64,000 nt of DNA from Bryum argenteum (lineage: Eukaryota; Streptophyta; Bryopsida; Bryales; Bryaceae), in contig CM073323.1 in assembly GCA_037043015.1 (NCBI GenBank), positions 28,114,758 through 28,178,757 of the forward strand, read 5' to 3'. Under the pieces are notes generated by a model. That model did not search any database, was not told the DNA's origin, and saw only the letters and a list, made by a program, of their open reading frames with translations. Shown here in pieces: positions 1 to 11,860 of the stretch. Within the stretch, counting starts at the first letter, position 1. Each line of letters opens with the position of its first letter. The position numbers and the translations under genes were made by a program.

Positions 1-1
1 G

Positions 2-914
2 GGTATTCCTCATGGCACAAAATATAACGTGCCTCTTCTGAATGCGCTGGTGCTGTACATTGGCATGCAGGTAGAGACTCCAGATTCTGTTTCTTTAAGC
101 TACAGAGTACTGGGCATGTAATTTCAGTCATCTCATTGACTTAAAGCGGACAGGGGCAATAATGGTATGAGTCTTGTATGCAGGCAATACAGCAGATGCA
201 GAGCAAGACAACACCACAACAACTGGCAGTCCCCACAGCTCCTATAACTCATAGTGCTCCTATGGATATCTTCCAGCGCCTCATTACTGATCTTGACACA
301 GAAGGACGCTACCTCTTTCTGAATGCTGTGGCCAACCAACTTCGTTACCCCAACAATCACACGCACTATTTTTCATGTGTTTTGCTATATCTCTTCGCGG
401 AAGCAAATATGGTAAGTTCATTAGAATAGCTTCTTCATACAGATGGTTTGAGACGAGAGATTGGACAATGTGATTGCTGTTTTTAAACAGAGGTTCCGTA
501 TCATACGTTCAAGTTTTGTCTGCATCTGAAGACTTTTGCACGCTTTTGCAGGAAATCATACAAGAGCAGATTACCAGGGTGTTGCTGGAAAGGCTTATTG
601 TGAACAGGCCTCATCCTTGGGGCCTGCTGATCACATTCATCGAGCTCATTAAGGTAGATCTTCTGCATTTACTGATTTCTATGGCTGTGATGATGAACTA
701 GACTTTAGTTTTATACTGGTCAAAATTTGTCTCACATATGTTGTTGGCTGTGTAGAATCCTCGGTACACATTTTGGAGCCACAGTTTCACGCGCTGTGCC
801 CCTGAAATTCAAAGGGTGTTCGAGTCAGTTGCTCGCTCATGTATGGGCCCTTCGCTGAAGCCTTCTGACGATGATCTTACAGCAAGTCTAGGGGCTGAAG
901 CTTTGAAGAATTAA
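2..914 (+). CDS. NOT1: CCR4-NOT complex subunit 1 (NOT1), C-terminal exons, 5' partial
   Basis: NOT1 is the large scaffold of the CCR4-NOT deadenylase complex, which shortens mRNA poly(A) tails in the cytoplasm. Four exons read in one frame: 2-70, 184-411, 552-653 and 756-914 (stop TAA 912-914). All introns have GT/AG ends; the first three junctions are phase 0. The 185 residues match the conserved NOT1 C-terminal domain, including [20 protein letters not shown], the block [20 protein letters not shown], and a tail with NPRYTFW and [17 protein letters not shown]. The rest of this roughly 2,400-residue family protein lies left of the window. The end after the domain ([20 protein letters not shown]) is the usual variable tail. 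Family identity is seen directly; function follows from the family. The reading frame shows no breaks, so the gene is probably intact. Confidence 0.95.
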
Positions 915-1460
915 AGTGGAGCCTACTCACTTGTACCATACATTGTATAGATTTGACAGTTCGGAATCACTGATGCGGAGGCTCCAAGAGGTTTTTACTG
1001 CTACATCTCTTACTCCTGGTTTCCTTTATAGCCTTCGAAGCTGTGTTCAGTCATCAGTAGCTTCTGGAAAAAATGAAAAAAGTGCTCATGTGGACATTCG
1101 TCTTGAATAATAGAGTTCTGAGTTCTGGACTGTATCTCGGTTTGCTTTTGTACTATGCTGGCTGTTCCTTTTGTGTTTGCTGGGGTTTTTGTACAATGTC
1201 AATTCATCGTTACTAGAGAGCATCAACGAGGGCCAGCTCGGCTGATGCCTTGAAAACAAATTCTACTGTGCCTAATGCACTATTTTAACACACACCACAT
1301 TGTGCTGTGCCTAAATAATATCTACATCATGAGTTACAATCACAAATTACCCTTCTAGACATATTTTTTTGTGGTGGCTTTTGTAGCAACTTCAAATGAG
1401 TGTAGATTATATTGAATTTGTATTTTTTGATGAAATTTTTTGTGATTTCTCTTTTCTCCT
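915..1460. other. NOT1 3' untranslated region and spacer
   Basis: T-rich sequence after the NOT1 stop, as expected for a plant 3' UTR. I see no perfect AATAAA signal; AATAAT-like sequence occurs near 1312. No other coding sequence was recognised before the Tc1 relic that follows. Confidence 0.4.
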
Positions 1461-2430
1461 TTCTGTAGAACGTACATAGAATTAGCATCGGTATGATGAA
1501 GTCATTTTCACGAGTCAAAGTGAGATATTGTTGGGCTAAGAGTCCATGAGAAACCCAAGGACTTCGCAACCATTGTGGAAGTGTGGTGAATAGAGTGAGG
1601 AAGTAAAAATTGTGGTAACTTAGAATTGTCAAAATGAGATGTTTTGTAGATTCTTACCACTTTGGAGAGACGACTTGCACTGCGTTTTGTCATGGTTGGA
1701 GGGCTTATACATGCATCAGAAGTGTTGAGAGAGGGTACAGAAGTGGGTTCTCTTTTATACCCACTTTGCGGGTTGCTTTGAGAGATGTTGGATTGAGTGC
1801 TTATAAGAAAATTCCTAAGCCTTATTTGTCGCAGAAAAGTATACAAGAGAGGCTACAATTTGCAAGAATTCACAAAGAGTGAACAATAGAGTATTGGAAG
1901 AGAGTTGTATTCAGAGATGAAACAAAGATAAATCGTTTTAATTCCAATGGGAGAAGTTGATGTTGGATCAATAATAATAAAAAGTTTGCTTCATCATGTA
2001 GTGAAGCATGGTGGAGGGTCTATGATGCTATGGAGTTGTATAGCAGCAAACGGTGGATGCGAAGGACTATTTCAAACTTGCACGGAGATTTGTACATGAG
2101 TTTAGAGAGATTAAGATACATAATGCTCCTATACATAAAACAAAGATTGTTCAAAAATGGTAGAGCACCCATTCACTATCTGAGGGTGGCCAACTCAATC
2201 TCCATACCTAAATCTCATAGAACATGTTTGGGCAATTCTCAAACATGGTTTGAATTCCTATCTAGCTCCTCCTATAGGTGCTTTGAAATTATGGAAGCGT
2301 GTGACGATCACTACAGAGCAATGTGAGCAATTGTATGCTAGCATCTACATCAAATTGCAGCTATTTTGCCAAAAAAACTGCTTTAGGAAAGCGGACAAGA
2401 TTCTGACTACCATATATATAAATATATAAT
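1460..2430 (+). pseudogene. Decayed Tc1/mariner (DD34E) transposase
   Basis: Reading across frames gives most of a Tc1-type transposase. There is an N-terminal HTH end with VALRDVGLSAYKK and LQFARIHKE near 1760-1880, then after an in-frame stop the first catalytic block WKRVVFRDETKINRF (Asp codon 1916-1918). Next come a VKHGGGSMMLW-type block near 2005-2035, an APIHKTKIVQKW block near 2122-2160, and SPYLNLIEHVWAILK with the catalytic Glu at 2220-2222. The second catalytic Asp is changed to His (CAT 2119-2121); His to Glu spacing is about 34 residues, so the type is DD34E. Several stops and frameshifts make it inactive. Terminal repeats were not identified. Plant mariner-like elements are usually DD39D, so this type is unexpected here. 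Confidence 0.8.
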
Positions 2431-2512
2431 GCCTCAAAAAATGGGTTTATGTACATAGTGAACTTTGGCATTATGTACATTTTAATTTAGCGGCAATTTC
2501 TTCTCAGCTTTC

Positions 2513-2883
2513 TTAACCCTTAAACGCCCAAGGTGACCCGAGGGGTCCTTTTCCAACAAAATCTCCTCTGTAGCTCTCAATGTACTCAACTTTTCACTTA
2601 TATTTTGATGTCAAACTGGTCACCTTCTTGTGATGCATTCAAAAAGTGAAATTTTACAATTCAAATCACAATTTGTATGAATGATTTTGTGCTTTGAAAG
2701 GATTGTGGTAGGTAGGTTGGGGTTGTACATAACCTTGTAGGAGGTTGCAAGCTCATCATTGATTGGTCCATTCATGATGCCCAAGTTCAAAAAGTGCACT
2801 ATTCATGATGCCCAAGTCCAAAAGATGTTGTGATCCAATTTTTGGGCTGCCCGTTTTAGACCCCATGGGCGTTTAAGGGTTAA
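2513..2883. mobile_element. TTAA-flanked MITE, family P1, copy 1
   Basis: The element is bounded by TTAA at 2513-2516 and 2880-2883. Its terminal inverted repeats begin CCCTTAAACGCCCA and end TGGGCGTTTAAGGG. The interior has no coding capacity. It is nearly identical to 9206-9584 apart from a small internal duplication there, so the two are recent relatives. TTAA target plus CCC...GGG ends is the layout of piggyBac-type elements (established for that superfamily; assignment here is inference). Confidence 0.85.
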
Positions 2884-3122
2884 GGTTGTCGCTTTCTTCA
2901 GCTCTCAAACTTCCATGCTCAAAATTTATTGCTTCGATTCTTTATACTCTCTAGATTGTTACTTTACTAAATCAAATACCCTCATAGACTCATTTCTTGA
3001 AGTCGCTATATTTTCACTCTCTAAAAAAGCATGTGGGAAAGATACCATAGTTTACTAAGGTAATGTGCTCAATGAGAGCTTAATTTTCAGATTGGCCAGC
3101 TCATTGGGGGACGGTTAACATC

Positions 3123-3878
3123 TTAACGTACCGAATGTCAAAAAACGACATTGTGGATGAAGGGCAGAAACTTTGAAGAGCCATAACTTCTTCATTGGGA
3201 CTCTGTTTTGGATGACATTACTTGGGTTGGGTCTTAAATCAAGTCTAGTTTGTGTGGTAAAATTTGCAGACCCATAAAATGAAGTAAGAAAATGGGACGC
3301 ATTTAGTGCAGGCAGCTCTTGTTTTTAATGTATTCAATCATGGGGTATGTTTTACCATTGTAAACCAATTGTGAGAAATCAAAAAGATGTTTTTTTGAAT
3401 TTTTTAATATAGAATCATGACCTTAACATGAAGATTTTTGATTTGAATAACTTTGGTAGTGCATTTGCAATGATCTGTTTACTATGAAAAAAGTCAATAA
3501 GTAGATGATTTCTGAGGGGCTACATCTCCTTCATCCACCATTGGAGATTTTCATTATTTTTTTTTTGGGATGGGTTCAATTTGTGTTTAGTTTGTGGTAG
3601 AACCCTTGATAAAATTAAAGATGTATCTAAGATAAGGCATCGATTTATTGCAATGTATCGAATGATAAGGTATTTGAGATTTTGTGATGTTTTTTGAGTA
3701 CTAATATGTTACGATCTCGTAATCCATGAGGCCTAATGACTCAAAATTTGAGTCACATAATATACAATATCTATACTACAAGATTGAATAGTTGAGATTT
3801 GAATAACTTACCTTAGTTAGATTGAACACATTATGGAACTCATTTTTGTACAAATGAGTCAATCCATTTAGGGGTTAA
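3123..3878. mobile_element. TTAA-flanked element, family P6, diverged copy (inverted)
   Basis: The left side starts TTAACGTACCGAATGTC and the right side ends CCATTTAGGGGTTAA. The interior matches the reverse complement of 54705-55856, including the CCGAATGTC terminus, the GGATGAAGGG block and the TTTGAGTCA / ATGAGGCC segment. There is no coding capacity. It is more diverged and shorter than the other copy, so it is probably older. Confidence 0.55.
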
Positions 3879-5103
3879 AGAATCAATTTTGGTACATGTG
3901 AATATGATCAATATGAATTTAAGGCATGCATTTTTATCAGGGCTATAAGAATTTAAGACATGCATTTTTGTCAAGGCTACAAGGCTACTGTTGTTTTAGG
4001 ATTTTTGAACATGAAGCATAAATTTTACCATTGCAAGTTAAATATGTAATAAGAAATTAGATGAAATTTAATTTAATTCTTCATAAATAAATCTTCACTT
4101 AGTACAATCCAAAAACTTCCTAGTTAAAATATTTATGATCCAAATAAATCTGGTTGTGATCCAATTAAATCTTGAGTTGCAATGATGTTTCAAAATCAAA
4201 AAATTGATAAAACACACGGTTTTTGAGGAGCTATATCTACTTCATGTTGGATTTTGCTTTATTGGTTGGGTTGAATTTAAATTTGACTCTGGTATTTGTG
4301 GTGAGAATCTTTGCTCACTCAAGGATGTGAGAAAGATATGGCATTCATCTTAAAGCAAGGGATCTAGATTTGGACTTTTGACCCTTTGTAGATTTTGGTT
4401 GTTATTACTATTGTGAGACTATTATTAGATTCTAGCAACAATTACTATAAATAAGTTCTTGATACGTTACCTTCATTTTTTAATCTATAACTTTTGGCTT
4501 ATAACAAGAGTTTTTTAAGTTTCAAGGTCTAGAATGAGTGCTTAGTGGTTCTGAAATTGTTCAATTATCAAGTACTGAATGGTAAACATTGATGTTAAAA
4601 AAACAATGTGATTTCCCATACCTTAGATATCATCCTTTAGGTAATAACTACTTTTGTAAATCCAAAGTGATGAACGGTTTACAGTTCAAAGTAAGCCTCT
4701 TGAACAACGCAAATACGTTTTATATTAATTTTACTACAAAGTTTTAATTTAGAGTATGCATCCAATTTCAGTTGGATAACATGTATAAGTTAAAGTCAAA
4801 TAATCCTAAATACAATGCACTAGAGTTACAAGCCCCATTTCAATACAATAGTGTTATATAATTTTAAAAATAAAAGTTGGAGTTTTTAAAATTCTTGATC
4901 ATTGAAAATAAATAAGTCCTAAGGTAATAATGAGAGTTAAGTTGTTTGTCATATATCTTTGAATCATTAGAAGTGTCCAATCATAAATAGTCCACTCCAA
5001 TGCATGTTATTTGATGCGAATGCGCCTTTATGCAGTTGTTCACCTTCAGTGAGAACCATATCTCCAAACCTAGATCTCTAACTTATATTATATATGGGGT
5101 TGC
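3879..5103. other. AT-rich spacer, no gene seen
   Basis: AT-rich sequence with a short imperfect direct repeat near 3920-3985 (TTTAAGGCATGCATTTTT type). No reading frame, RNA gene or complete element was recognised. Confidence 0.4.
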
Positions 5104-5371
5104 TTAACCCCTAACTCTCCTTGTTGCAATACGGTCAAAGTCACAAAATTTGACCTTCCTTTATATTAAGCTCAAAAAATCTCAATCCAAGCATTATTTA
5201 AAAGATTCAACTGTAAGATCTCAAAGTTCACTAAACATTCTTCTCACAAACCAAATTTGAACCGTCCATTCTTCCTCATTTATGAGATTATAATGGTCAA
5301 AGTTGGCTGAGTTTTTCTCCTGCAGGAACCTCCAAAACCCGTTCCGGGTTTTAAGGAGAGTTAGGGGTTAA
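5104..5371. mobile_element. TTAA-flanked MITE, family P2, copy 1
   Basis: TTAA at 5104-5107 and 5368-5371 flanks an element with terminal inverted repeats CCCCTAACTCTCCTT and AAGGAGAGTTAGGGG. The interior includes CAACTGTAAGATCTC and GGTCAAAGTTGGCTGAG, shared with copies at 31691-31958 (opposite orientation) and 33135-33402. No coding capacity. Confidence 0.85.
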
Positions 5372-6049
5372 ATCAAATGCACTCCATTTGAGATTGTTAT
5401 ATTCTAGTGCACATGTTATTTACTTAAAGCTCTGTAACTCTTATCATCATCTTCGTAACAAAGTATCAGCCGCAAAGGAAAATGGCATCAAATCTCTATT
5501 TCACCCACCCTCTTTCAATGCAAGGCAAATATTTTAAGTCAGTGGTGTTTCGAAGGAATGTAACCATGTGATTTAATACTTATCTTGTATATGTGAATCA
5601 AATCTTAAATACAAATCCCTCCCTATCTGTGAGTAATAATGCTCAAAGATGAAAAATAAGAACCGATTCTTTGCAAACCGCCTGTACGTCCATGTATAAA
5701 GAAATAGGGAAATTTGTGGCTCTTCAAAACTTGAATAATTCTTCTGCTAAAAACGGGAATAGGGGAACAGAAGTTTACACCTTCCCTGCATAGAATCTCA
5801 GCAAGTCTCCAAGCACATTCCGCAACATAAGCTCCACATACTTCGCATGGCTTGTGAACAAAGAAAGGTTTCATTCGGATGCTGTTGCTGTTGCTGTTGC
5901 TTTGGACAACAGCCGGATTGCAGAGTTTGCCAAAGTCGCAGCAAAAGCTCACACGGTTTCCATGCAGAGAATAGATGTGCCTCAGATTCGCACAATGATC
6001 GGGAGTCAATCACGGCTAGCCTAGCTAGCTAGCTTCCCCTCGAATCATT

Positions 6050-6800
6050 CATTCGCTCGCTCACAGATTAATGTTGTTACCATGCTGCAATCATCGGCAT
6101 CAAAAGGACGCCACTTCACATGGCATCTATGTGGTTTTAGATGATAATTCGTATTCTGTTCCACTCAAAAGAAATCGAATAATATGCTCCAAGGTTAATG
6201 TTACCAATGCATCACGAGCATTTCTTGGCTTTGATGTAGGAGTAGATGAGAATCCAAAGGGAGTGCAACATTCTGTCCCACTGAGTAGAAAACGTATTCG
6301 CTTACAGGTTAATGTTTCCATGCACCACAAAGCACAAGGCAGTTATTGGCTTCTGATCGCACAGATGTGAGCATTCGAAGGGAGTGCAACATTCTGTTTC
6401 ACTGTGTACAAAACTTATTCTGATCGAATGATTCGCTCGCAGATTAATGTTACATTGAATCACGCAGCACAAAAAGGCATTGGATCGCACAGAACTGATG
6501 TGAATTCGAAGGGTGCGCAAGATTCTATTATACTGAAAAGTAAACATGTTTTGATCGAATGCATCAGCGGCATCATCTTATTGGTTTTGGTGGCACAGAT
6601 GTGGGCGAAGATGAGAACTCGAAGGGAGTGCAAAATTCTGTCACTTCGATAAGTAACGTATTCTAAGCGAATGACTCGCTCACAGGTTGATGTTACCATG
6701 CATCTCAAAGCACAAGGGCAGTTATCGGCTTTGATTGATAGCACAGATGTGAGCATTTGAAGGGAGTGCAACATTCTGTGTCAGTGAAAAGGAAACGTAG
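6050..6800. repeat. Degenerate tandem array, 120-135 bp unit, about six copies
   Basis: Landmarks recur at regular spacing: the GGTTAATGTTACCATGCA-type block near 6067, 6187, 6306, 6440, about 6560 and 6684, and the GAAGGGAGTGCAACATTCTG block near 6254, 6377, 6506, 6622 and 6759. Successive units are about 119-134 bp apart. Units differ by many substitutions, so the array is old or under no constraint. Short ORFs crossing it are by-products. Nothing identifies a function. Confidence 0.75.
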
Positions 6801-9205
6801 ATTGATCGCCAGCGATGAAGTAGTACAAGTACTACTATCACTTCGTGCACAGCTCTCGAAGCTGGAAAGCAGCTATTTTCCACGAGCTCTCGAAGCTGGA
6901 AAGCGGCTATTTTCCACGAGCACTGGCATGACAAAGGTACCTTGAGGAAGACGCTGTTTCTCCAGACCCCACATTTTTGCAGGGCCAGCCAGCCAGCATG
7001 ATGTTGCACGTTTCTGCAGACTGGAGCACCTCCGGGTCCACACCACACCTCGGTTCTCTCGAGGGAGGCAGAGTTGCAACTATACCCCGGCAATCATCAC
7101 GGTAAATTTGCTTGCTACAATGATTCCGTTAAAATCCCGGGCACCGATGATCCGTTTCTATCTGTAAGTACAGGACCCCACAGAAAGACCTGCACAGCTT
7201 TCTAACGGAGTGGGATTGAAATTCCTTGCATTGGTAAGTCTGTCTGTCGATCGATGCAACAATTCAAGGCTGTTGACTGAAGCGACAATCATTGATGCGA
7301 TCTTGCCACCCATGCCCAAGAATCTCCAGCCATATGGCGATAGATACTAGTTTATTCATTGCTTTTTCACTTGATCACCCACAGCGCTGCCTCGAGTGAG
7401 CCAATCACTGTAGTAGTAGTAGTGGTAGTACCATGTACTCGCTCTAAGATATCGTGCACACCGCTCCCCTGTAGCACGCGAATGTCATCACGTGAACTTG
7501 CAAAGGAAGCTGCATTCCATAGTATTGTAACAATCAGTGTAAATTCGTAACTAGCTTTCGAAGATGTCTGTGGCATATCCATGGTGGTAGGAAAGTCATG
7601 GTGGTAAGAAAGTATGCACACATCGGCAGTAAGTGAATAGTCGAAGCAGATCTGGACATGGACCTCGCCGTTAGCTCGAATATTGACAGAGCATGCTAGA
7701 ATAGTATAAGATTGATATGATGAGCTAGCACATGATGCTCTCCACGTCCAAAGTGGAATGATAGTTTCGAAAGAGTATATATCAAAAAGGATCTAGTACT
7801 GCAGACAGCACCTTGCGGTGGTGGCCACAATACTAAAGAGTACGGAGTAAAAAAATAAACACATTGAATAGGTGCAAAATCTCGTCCGCCACTCACAGGC
7901 GTCCCTAGAGCGGGGCACCGGGGCAGGGACATGGGCATTCAGTACGAATCGTCTGCACAGTAGTGGGGTCCGTAAAGTTAAAAGTGGAGTGGAGTAGAGT
8001 AGAGAGAGCGAGTTCTACAGTTCGATGGCAGTATAAAATATAGATAAAACTGTTGACAGTTTCCTCAGGCAGCTTCTAGAACGTCTCATGATGTTGCAAG
8101 CGAAGGAATATCCGATGCATCATGTGCTCCCAGACATGGCACACTGTGACACGGAACCCGAGGAGCAGGGGGCGTTGGCCTCGATCACTCGTCCTGCGAC
8201 ACTTGCAGATCCACGATTGATCAATGCCACACTCCGTGCTCTGATCGAGGACCGGGAGTTCACACTTGCACCACAACAAGGAATCAAGATATAACGTGTG
8301 TACGATTTCCCCAGATATTGTCGCACACAATGGAACGAAAAAATGAGCAGTAAGGAAACTAGCTCCAACATCGTGCAGTGCAGTGCAGAGCAGTGCAGCA
8401 GCAGCAGCAGTTTATTAAGGTAGATTGAATGGTCTACGTGATCGGGTACCATCATATAGTGTGTCCCTCTCTAGCTCCATGCAGAGCCACTGTAAGTTTT
8501 TTTCTTCCAGTGTCATACATCGAGAACCACGTCTAGATGCCTTTTCGATTAACAGCCGATTTAGTCAAGTTTGTATTATAGCTGTCATTCAGTCTAACTT
8601 GCAGGACTATGGAAGTCATCATTTGCATATACCTAGAACGTAAGTAAGAAAGAGAGAGAGAGAGAGAGGAGAGAAACCAAAAGGCTGTACAATACTGTAC
8701 TAGTGTACAGTAGTAGTAGTAGTAGTACACCCTATATTCTGTGGATTATTGATCGATCCGCTCGGGGGGTAATACTGCGACTTACCTTGCCAAATTTATG
8801 AGTGTGATGATGACTCCCTCAACACGAGGAGAGTCGTGGCTCCGATGACGTCGTGCCCGGCGGAGGTGACATCCATACAGTGACGAATTTAGGCTTCTTT
8901 TTGCTTTTTCTCTCACTGGTTTCCGGAATTGCAATGTAAGCTGCACTTGGACAAGTCCCGATTTCCAGGAGCGTCTGCGACGAAAAAAGAATCGGAAGGG
9001 CTACGAGTTCCTGGAAAGGCAAGAAGCAGTCCCCCGGCCCTAAAGCATCTGCGACGGCAAGGCATAAATTTGACACCTTGGGGGCAGGAGGGTGTATTTT
9101 GTCTAAGACATCCAATTTTCAAACATGGTGACCGGGGAACACCCAATTTTTTTACAAAAGTGTCCTTTTGACACCCAAAAAGAAAATTAGGGTGTCCCTA
9201 GTACC
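6801..9205. other. Low-copy region with microsatellites, no confirmed gene
   Basis: More balanced base composition than the flanking repeats. It contains a direct repeat of CACGAGCTCTCGAAGCTGGA type near 6845-6920, a GTA microsatellite at 7411-7430, a CAGTG/CAG cluster at 8375-8410, a GA run at 8650-8668 and a second GTA run near 8708-8727. Short ORFs exist, for example 8088-8294 (+), but none has a recognised domain, so I do not call a gene. It could hold an unrecognised low-expression gene or be a promoter-like spacer. Confidence 0.35.
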
Positions 9206-9584
9206 TTAACCCTTAAACGCCCAAGCAAGCCCAAGGGGCTTGATTCCAACAGAATCTTCTCTGTAGCTCTCACTGTACTCAACTTTTCACTTAAATTTTG
9301 ATGTCAAACTGGTCACCTTCTTCTGATGCATTCAAAAAGTGAAATTTTACAATTCAAATCACAAATTCACAATTTGTATGAATGATTTTGTGCTTTGAAA
9401 GGATTGTGGTAGGTAGGTTGAGGTTGTACATAACCTTGTAGGAGGTTGCAAGCTCATCCATTGATTGGTTCATTCATGGTGCCCAAGTTCAAAAAGTGCA
9501 CTATTCATGATGCCCAAGTCCAAAAGATGTTGTGATCCAATTTTGGGCTGCCCGTTTTAGACCCCATAGGCGTTTAAGGGTTAA
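9206..9584. mobile_element. TTAA-flanked MITE, family P1, copy 2
   Basis: TTAA at 9206-9209 and 9581-9584. Termini are CCCTTAAACGCCCA and a matching GGCGTTTAAGGG. The interior aligns almost base for base with 2513-2883, with a short duplication of CACAAATT near 9361. The low divergence suggests recent copying. Confidence 0.85.
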
Positions 9585-9798
9585 TATTTTCTTGAGTTTA
9601 CATGAGAAAAATCAAATAGAGTTGCACAACCCCGGGAAATAATGAACGCAAAATAAATTTTTTAGACCTCTACAAGAATGGTGCAATCACATATATTACA
9701 TCATGTTATATTGATGTCATTCAAATGAACATGAATATGGTATTATACACATGCCAATGTGGTTAAGGTGAGATAGTGAATTAGGGAGTGATCTAGAG

Positions 9799-9891
9799 CT
9801 AAATTAAATAAAATTTTCTCAATGTAACTAAATTATGCAGACCCATAAATTAAATAAAATTTTCTTAATGTAACTAAATTATGCAGACCCA
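9799..9891. repeat. Tandem duplication, about 47 bp, two copies
   Basis: Two adjacent near-identical units, each containing AAATTAAATAAAATTTTCT and ending ATTATGCAGACCCAT. A local duplication with no coding content. Confidence 0.7.
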
Positions 9892-11559
9892 TTAGTTTCT
9901 CACTCGCTTAACAGTTGTGAGAGAGAATTTTTCACTTAAAATCATATCAGGTCTAGTTTGTGGTCTAGTTTGGTATTTTAGAATTTGGAGACACAAATGA
10001 GAGTTGCAATGGCAAAATTACCATAGCAACTTTGATTTTTAACAAGTTTAAATAAAGCGGTGTGCCATGAAATCCTTAAAGAAAAACCGTTCATTACTTT
10101 CAACTTTTTGAGGCACTACGAACAATCTTCGAGAAATGTAAACTCTAAATTTCACACTGAAACATTTCAAAACGGAATTATAATTCATAAATATGATATT
10201 AAGAATTATAGCTCATATTACTTCACTGTGTGAATATTTTTAAAATGCTAGAAGTTCAAGTGCAATTGTAGGGGGACACCCAAAATCTGGCGTAGTGTGA
10301 GACGGTAGCGAAAGAATAGCACCCTGGCTGCAGAGCTCCACATCTGCTGGAACAACAATTATTGACGCTGAAGAAAAATAATCAATCGCTCAAAAGTAGC
10401 GGGTCACCCCACTCGATATGATGATTGCTTGCTATACGTATCTATATGTATATCAATAGTCAGGCCTAATGTAGTTGCTTAGGGCGGGGAGAGATTAGGG
10501 TCATTGGCGCTCTAGCTAATGAAATCGTATCTTTGAATGCCAAAACATATCGAGGGGTATTCTTTGACCAGACTTTGGTGTCGTCATGATCGCATATCAA
10601 ACCCTTAATTTGTCACTGTTTGATTAATTATGTAAGTACTGGACAATTGGGCGTGATATAATAACTGCACAAGAATGTGGAAAAAACTGCGAAAGGAATG
10701 TACTCGCACCACCATGCCACTGCACGCTTGGATGATCAGATCGATCCTTTGCGCAATAACAAAAAACGGTGGTACTTGCGAGTGATGTTACAACTTTCGG
10801 TTGCAAAAGGGCGCAATCATCAACACTTACCTACTCGAAAGTACACAATTGGAACAGTGAGAGCGTGTGGTACCCTGTCATCTTGTCAGACACATAAATC
10901 CAAGCGATCGAAGACCAAGCGGTGGTGGTGGTGTATTGTCTTCACCACAACACACACCACAACTTGTACATAGTACACGTATACTACATACTGATAGGAG
11001 ACTAACTTCCGCAGAATCGAACCTTCAAGTGGCTATCTAGGATCATCTGAAAAGCAGCAATGATCGTCGTTAATTCGTCGCATTATTTTGAGATAAAATG
11101 GTACCAAGCCGGCTAGCTAGCTTCGAAACGCGATCCTGTAAGTTAGAGACCTTTTGGGCAGCAGCTTTTGCAGAAATTCGCACACGATGGAGGCGCATGA
11201 GTTCCACAAGAATATCAAGCAACGCCGGTGGCACTGTTGATCCTCGATCAGTCGCGGGCTGCATGCAGCCAAGTGAGTGGTGAGAATCGCCTCCTCGGTC
11301 GCTGTAAAAGTGGGACTACACACTCTACTTTACCCGGCTTTCAAGTTCCTTTGGGAAGGGATCGTTGGTCCATTCTTCCACCTACCAAAGTGTAACGGTT
11401 GATCTTCCCCAGGCAAGCAGGCAAGCATGGCTGCATAGATAGGATCCAATTTATGACACGACGGAAGCTGGAATATTAGCGCCACTAATCACAGTTGTCA
11501 GGGCAAAGCCTTTCAACTTATGGTAGAGCAGCCAAAAATGGCGCAGTGCCGAAAATGGA
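9892..11559. other. Spacer with short ORFs, no confirmed gene
   Basis: Mixed-composition sequence. The minus-strand frame at 11070-11264 reads like an ordinary soluble helix (LLDILVELMRLHRVRISAKA), and an acceptor-like CATGCAG precedes part of it. No donor, second exon or family could be matched, so it is left uncalled. Confidence 0.3.
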
Positions 11560-11860
11560 GCCCTAGTAATCTTCACTGTCACGTACATAATAGCTTCTCC
11601 TTACAATAGTACCATGTACACTCTGCAAAGATTGTAGGGCGTCACTTTAGGGCACCATTTTAGGAACACCTATATTTCCATCTTTAAAAATTCATTACTC
11701 ACTGTAGAAGAGTCGAAAAATGATGATTCCACTTGCTCTAGTTTTCTACTAATTTTCCCCATGCACCAAAATTGCGTGCACTCGCAACATTCCAGTAGAT
11801 TTTCTGTGCTGAAAATTGCGCCATTATAGGACACCTTACCATAATCGTTGCGATATCGTT
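11560..11860 (-). repeat. Dispersed fragment, copy 1 (paired with 27030-27290)
   Basis: Aligns over about 300 bp with 27030-27290: CTAGTAATCTTCACT, GATTGTAGGG, TTTTAGGAACACCTAT and ACTTGCTCTAG occur in the same order. On the minus strand both copies keep a peptide of the form GKxSRKLEQVxSSFxDSS. This could be a gene fragment or part of a larger element; the family is not recognised. Confidence 0.6.

Noticed and set aside
5623..6009. 128-codon minus-strand ORF containing PCEVCGAYVAEC
   Set aside because: The paired cysteines suggested a zinc-binding motif, but the frame runs into a CTG/GCT microsatellite and the tandem array, and no family matches.
8088..8294. 68-codon plus-strand ORF with ordinary-looking protein composition
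   Set aside because: No recognised domain, no supporting splice partners, and equally long frames exist on the other strand; not enough to call a gene.
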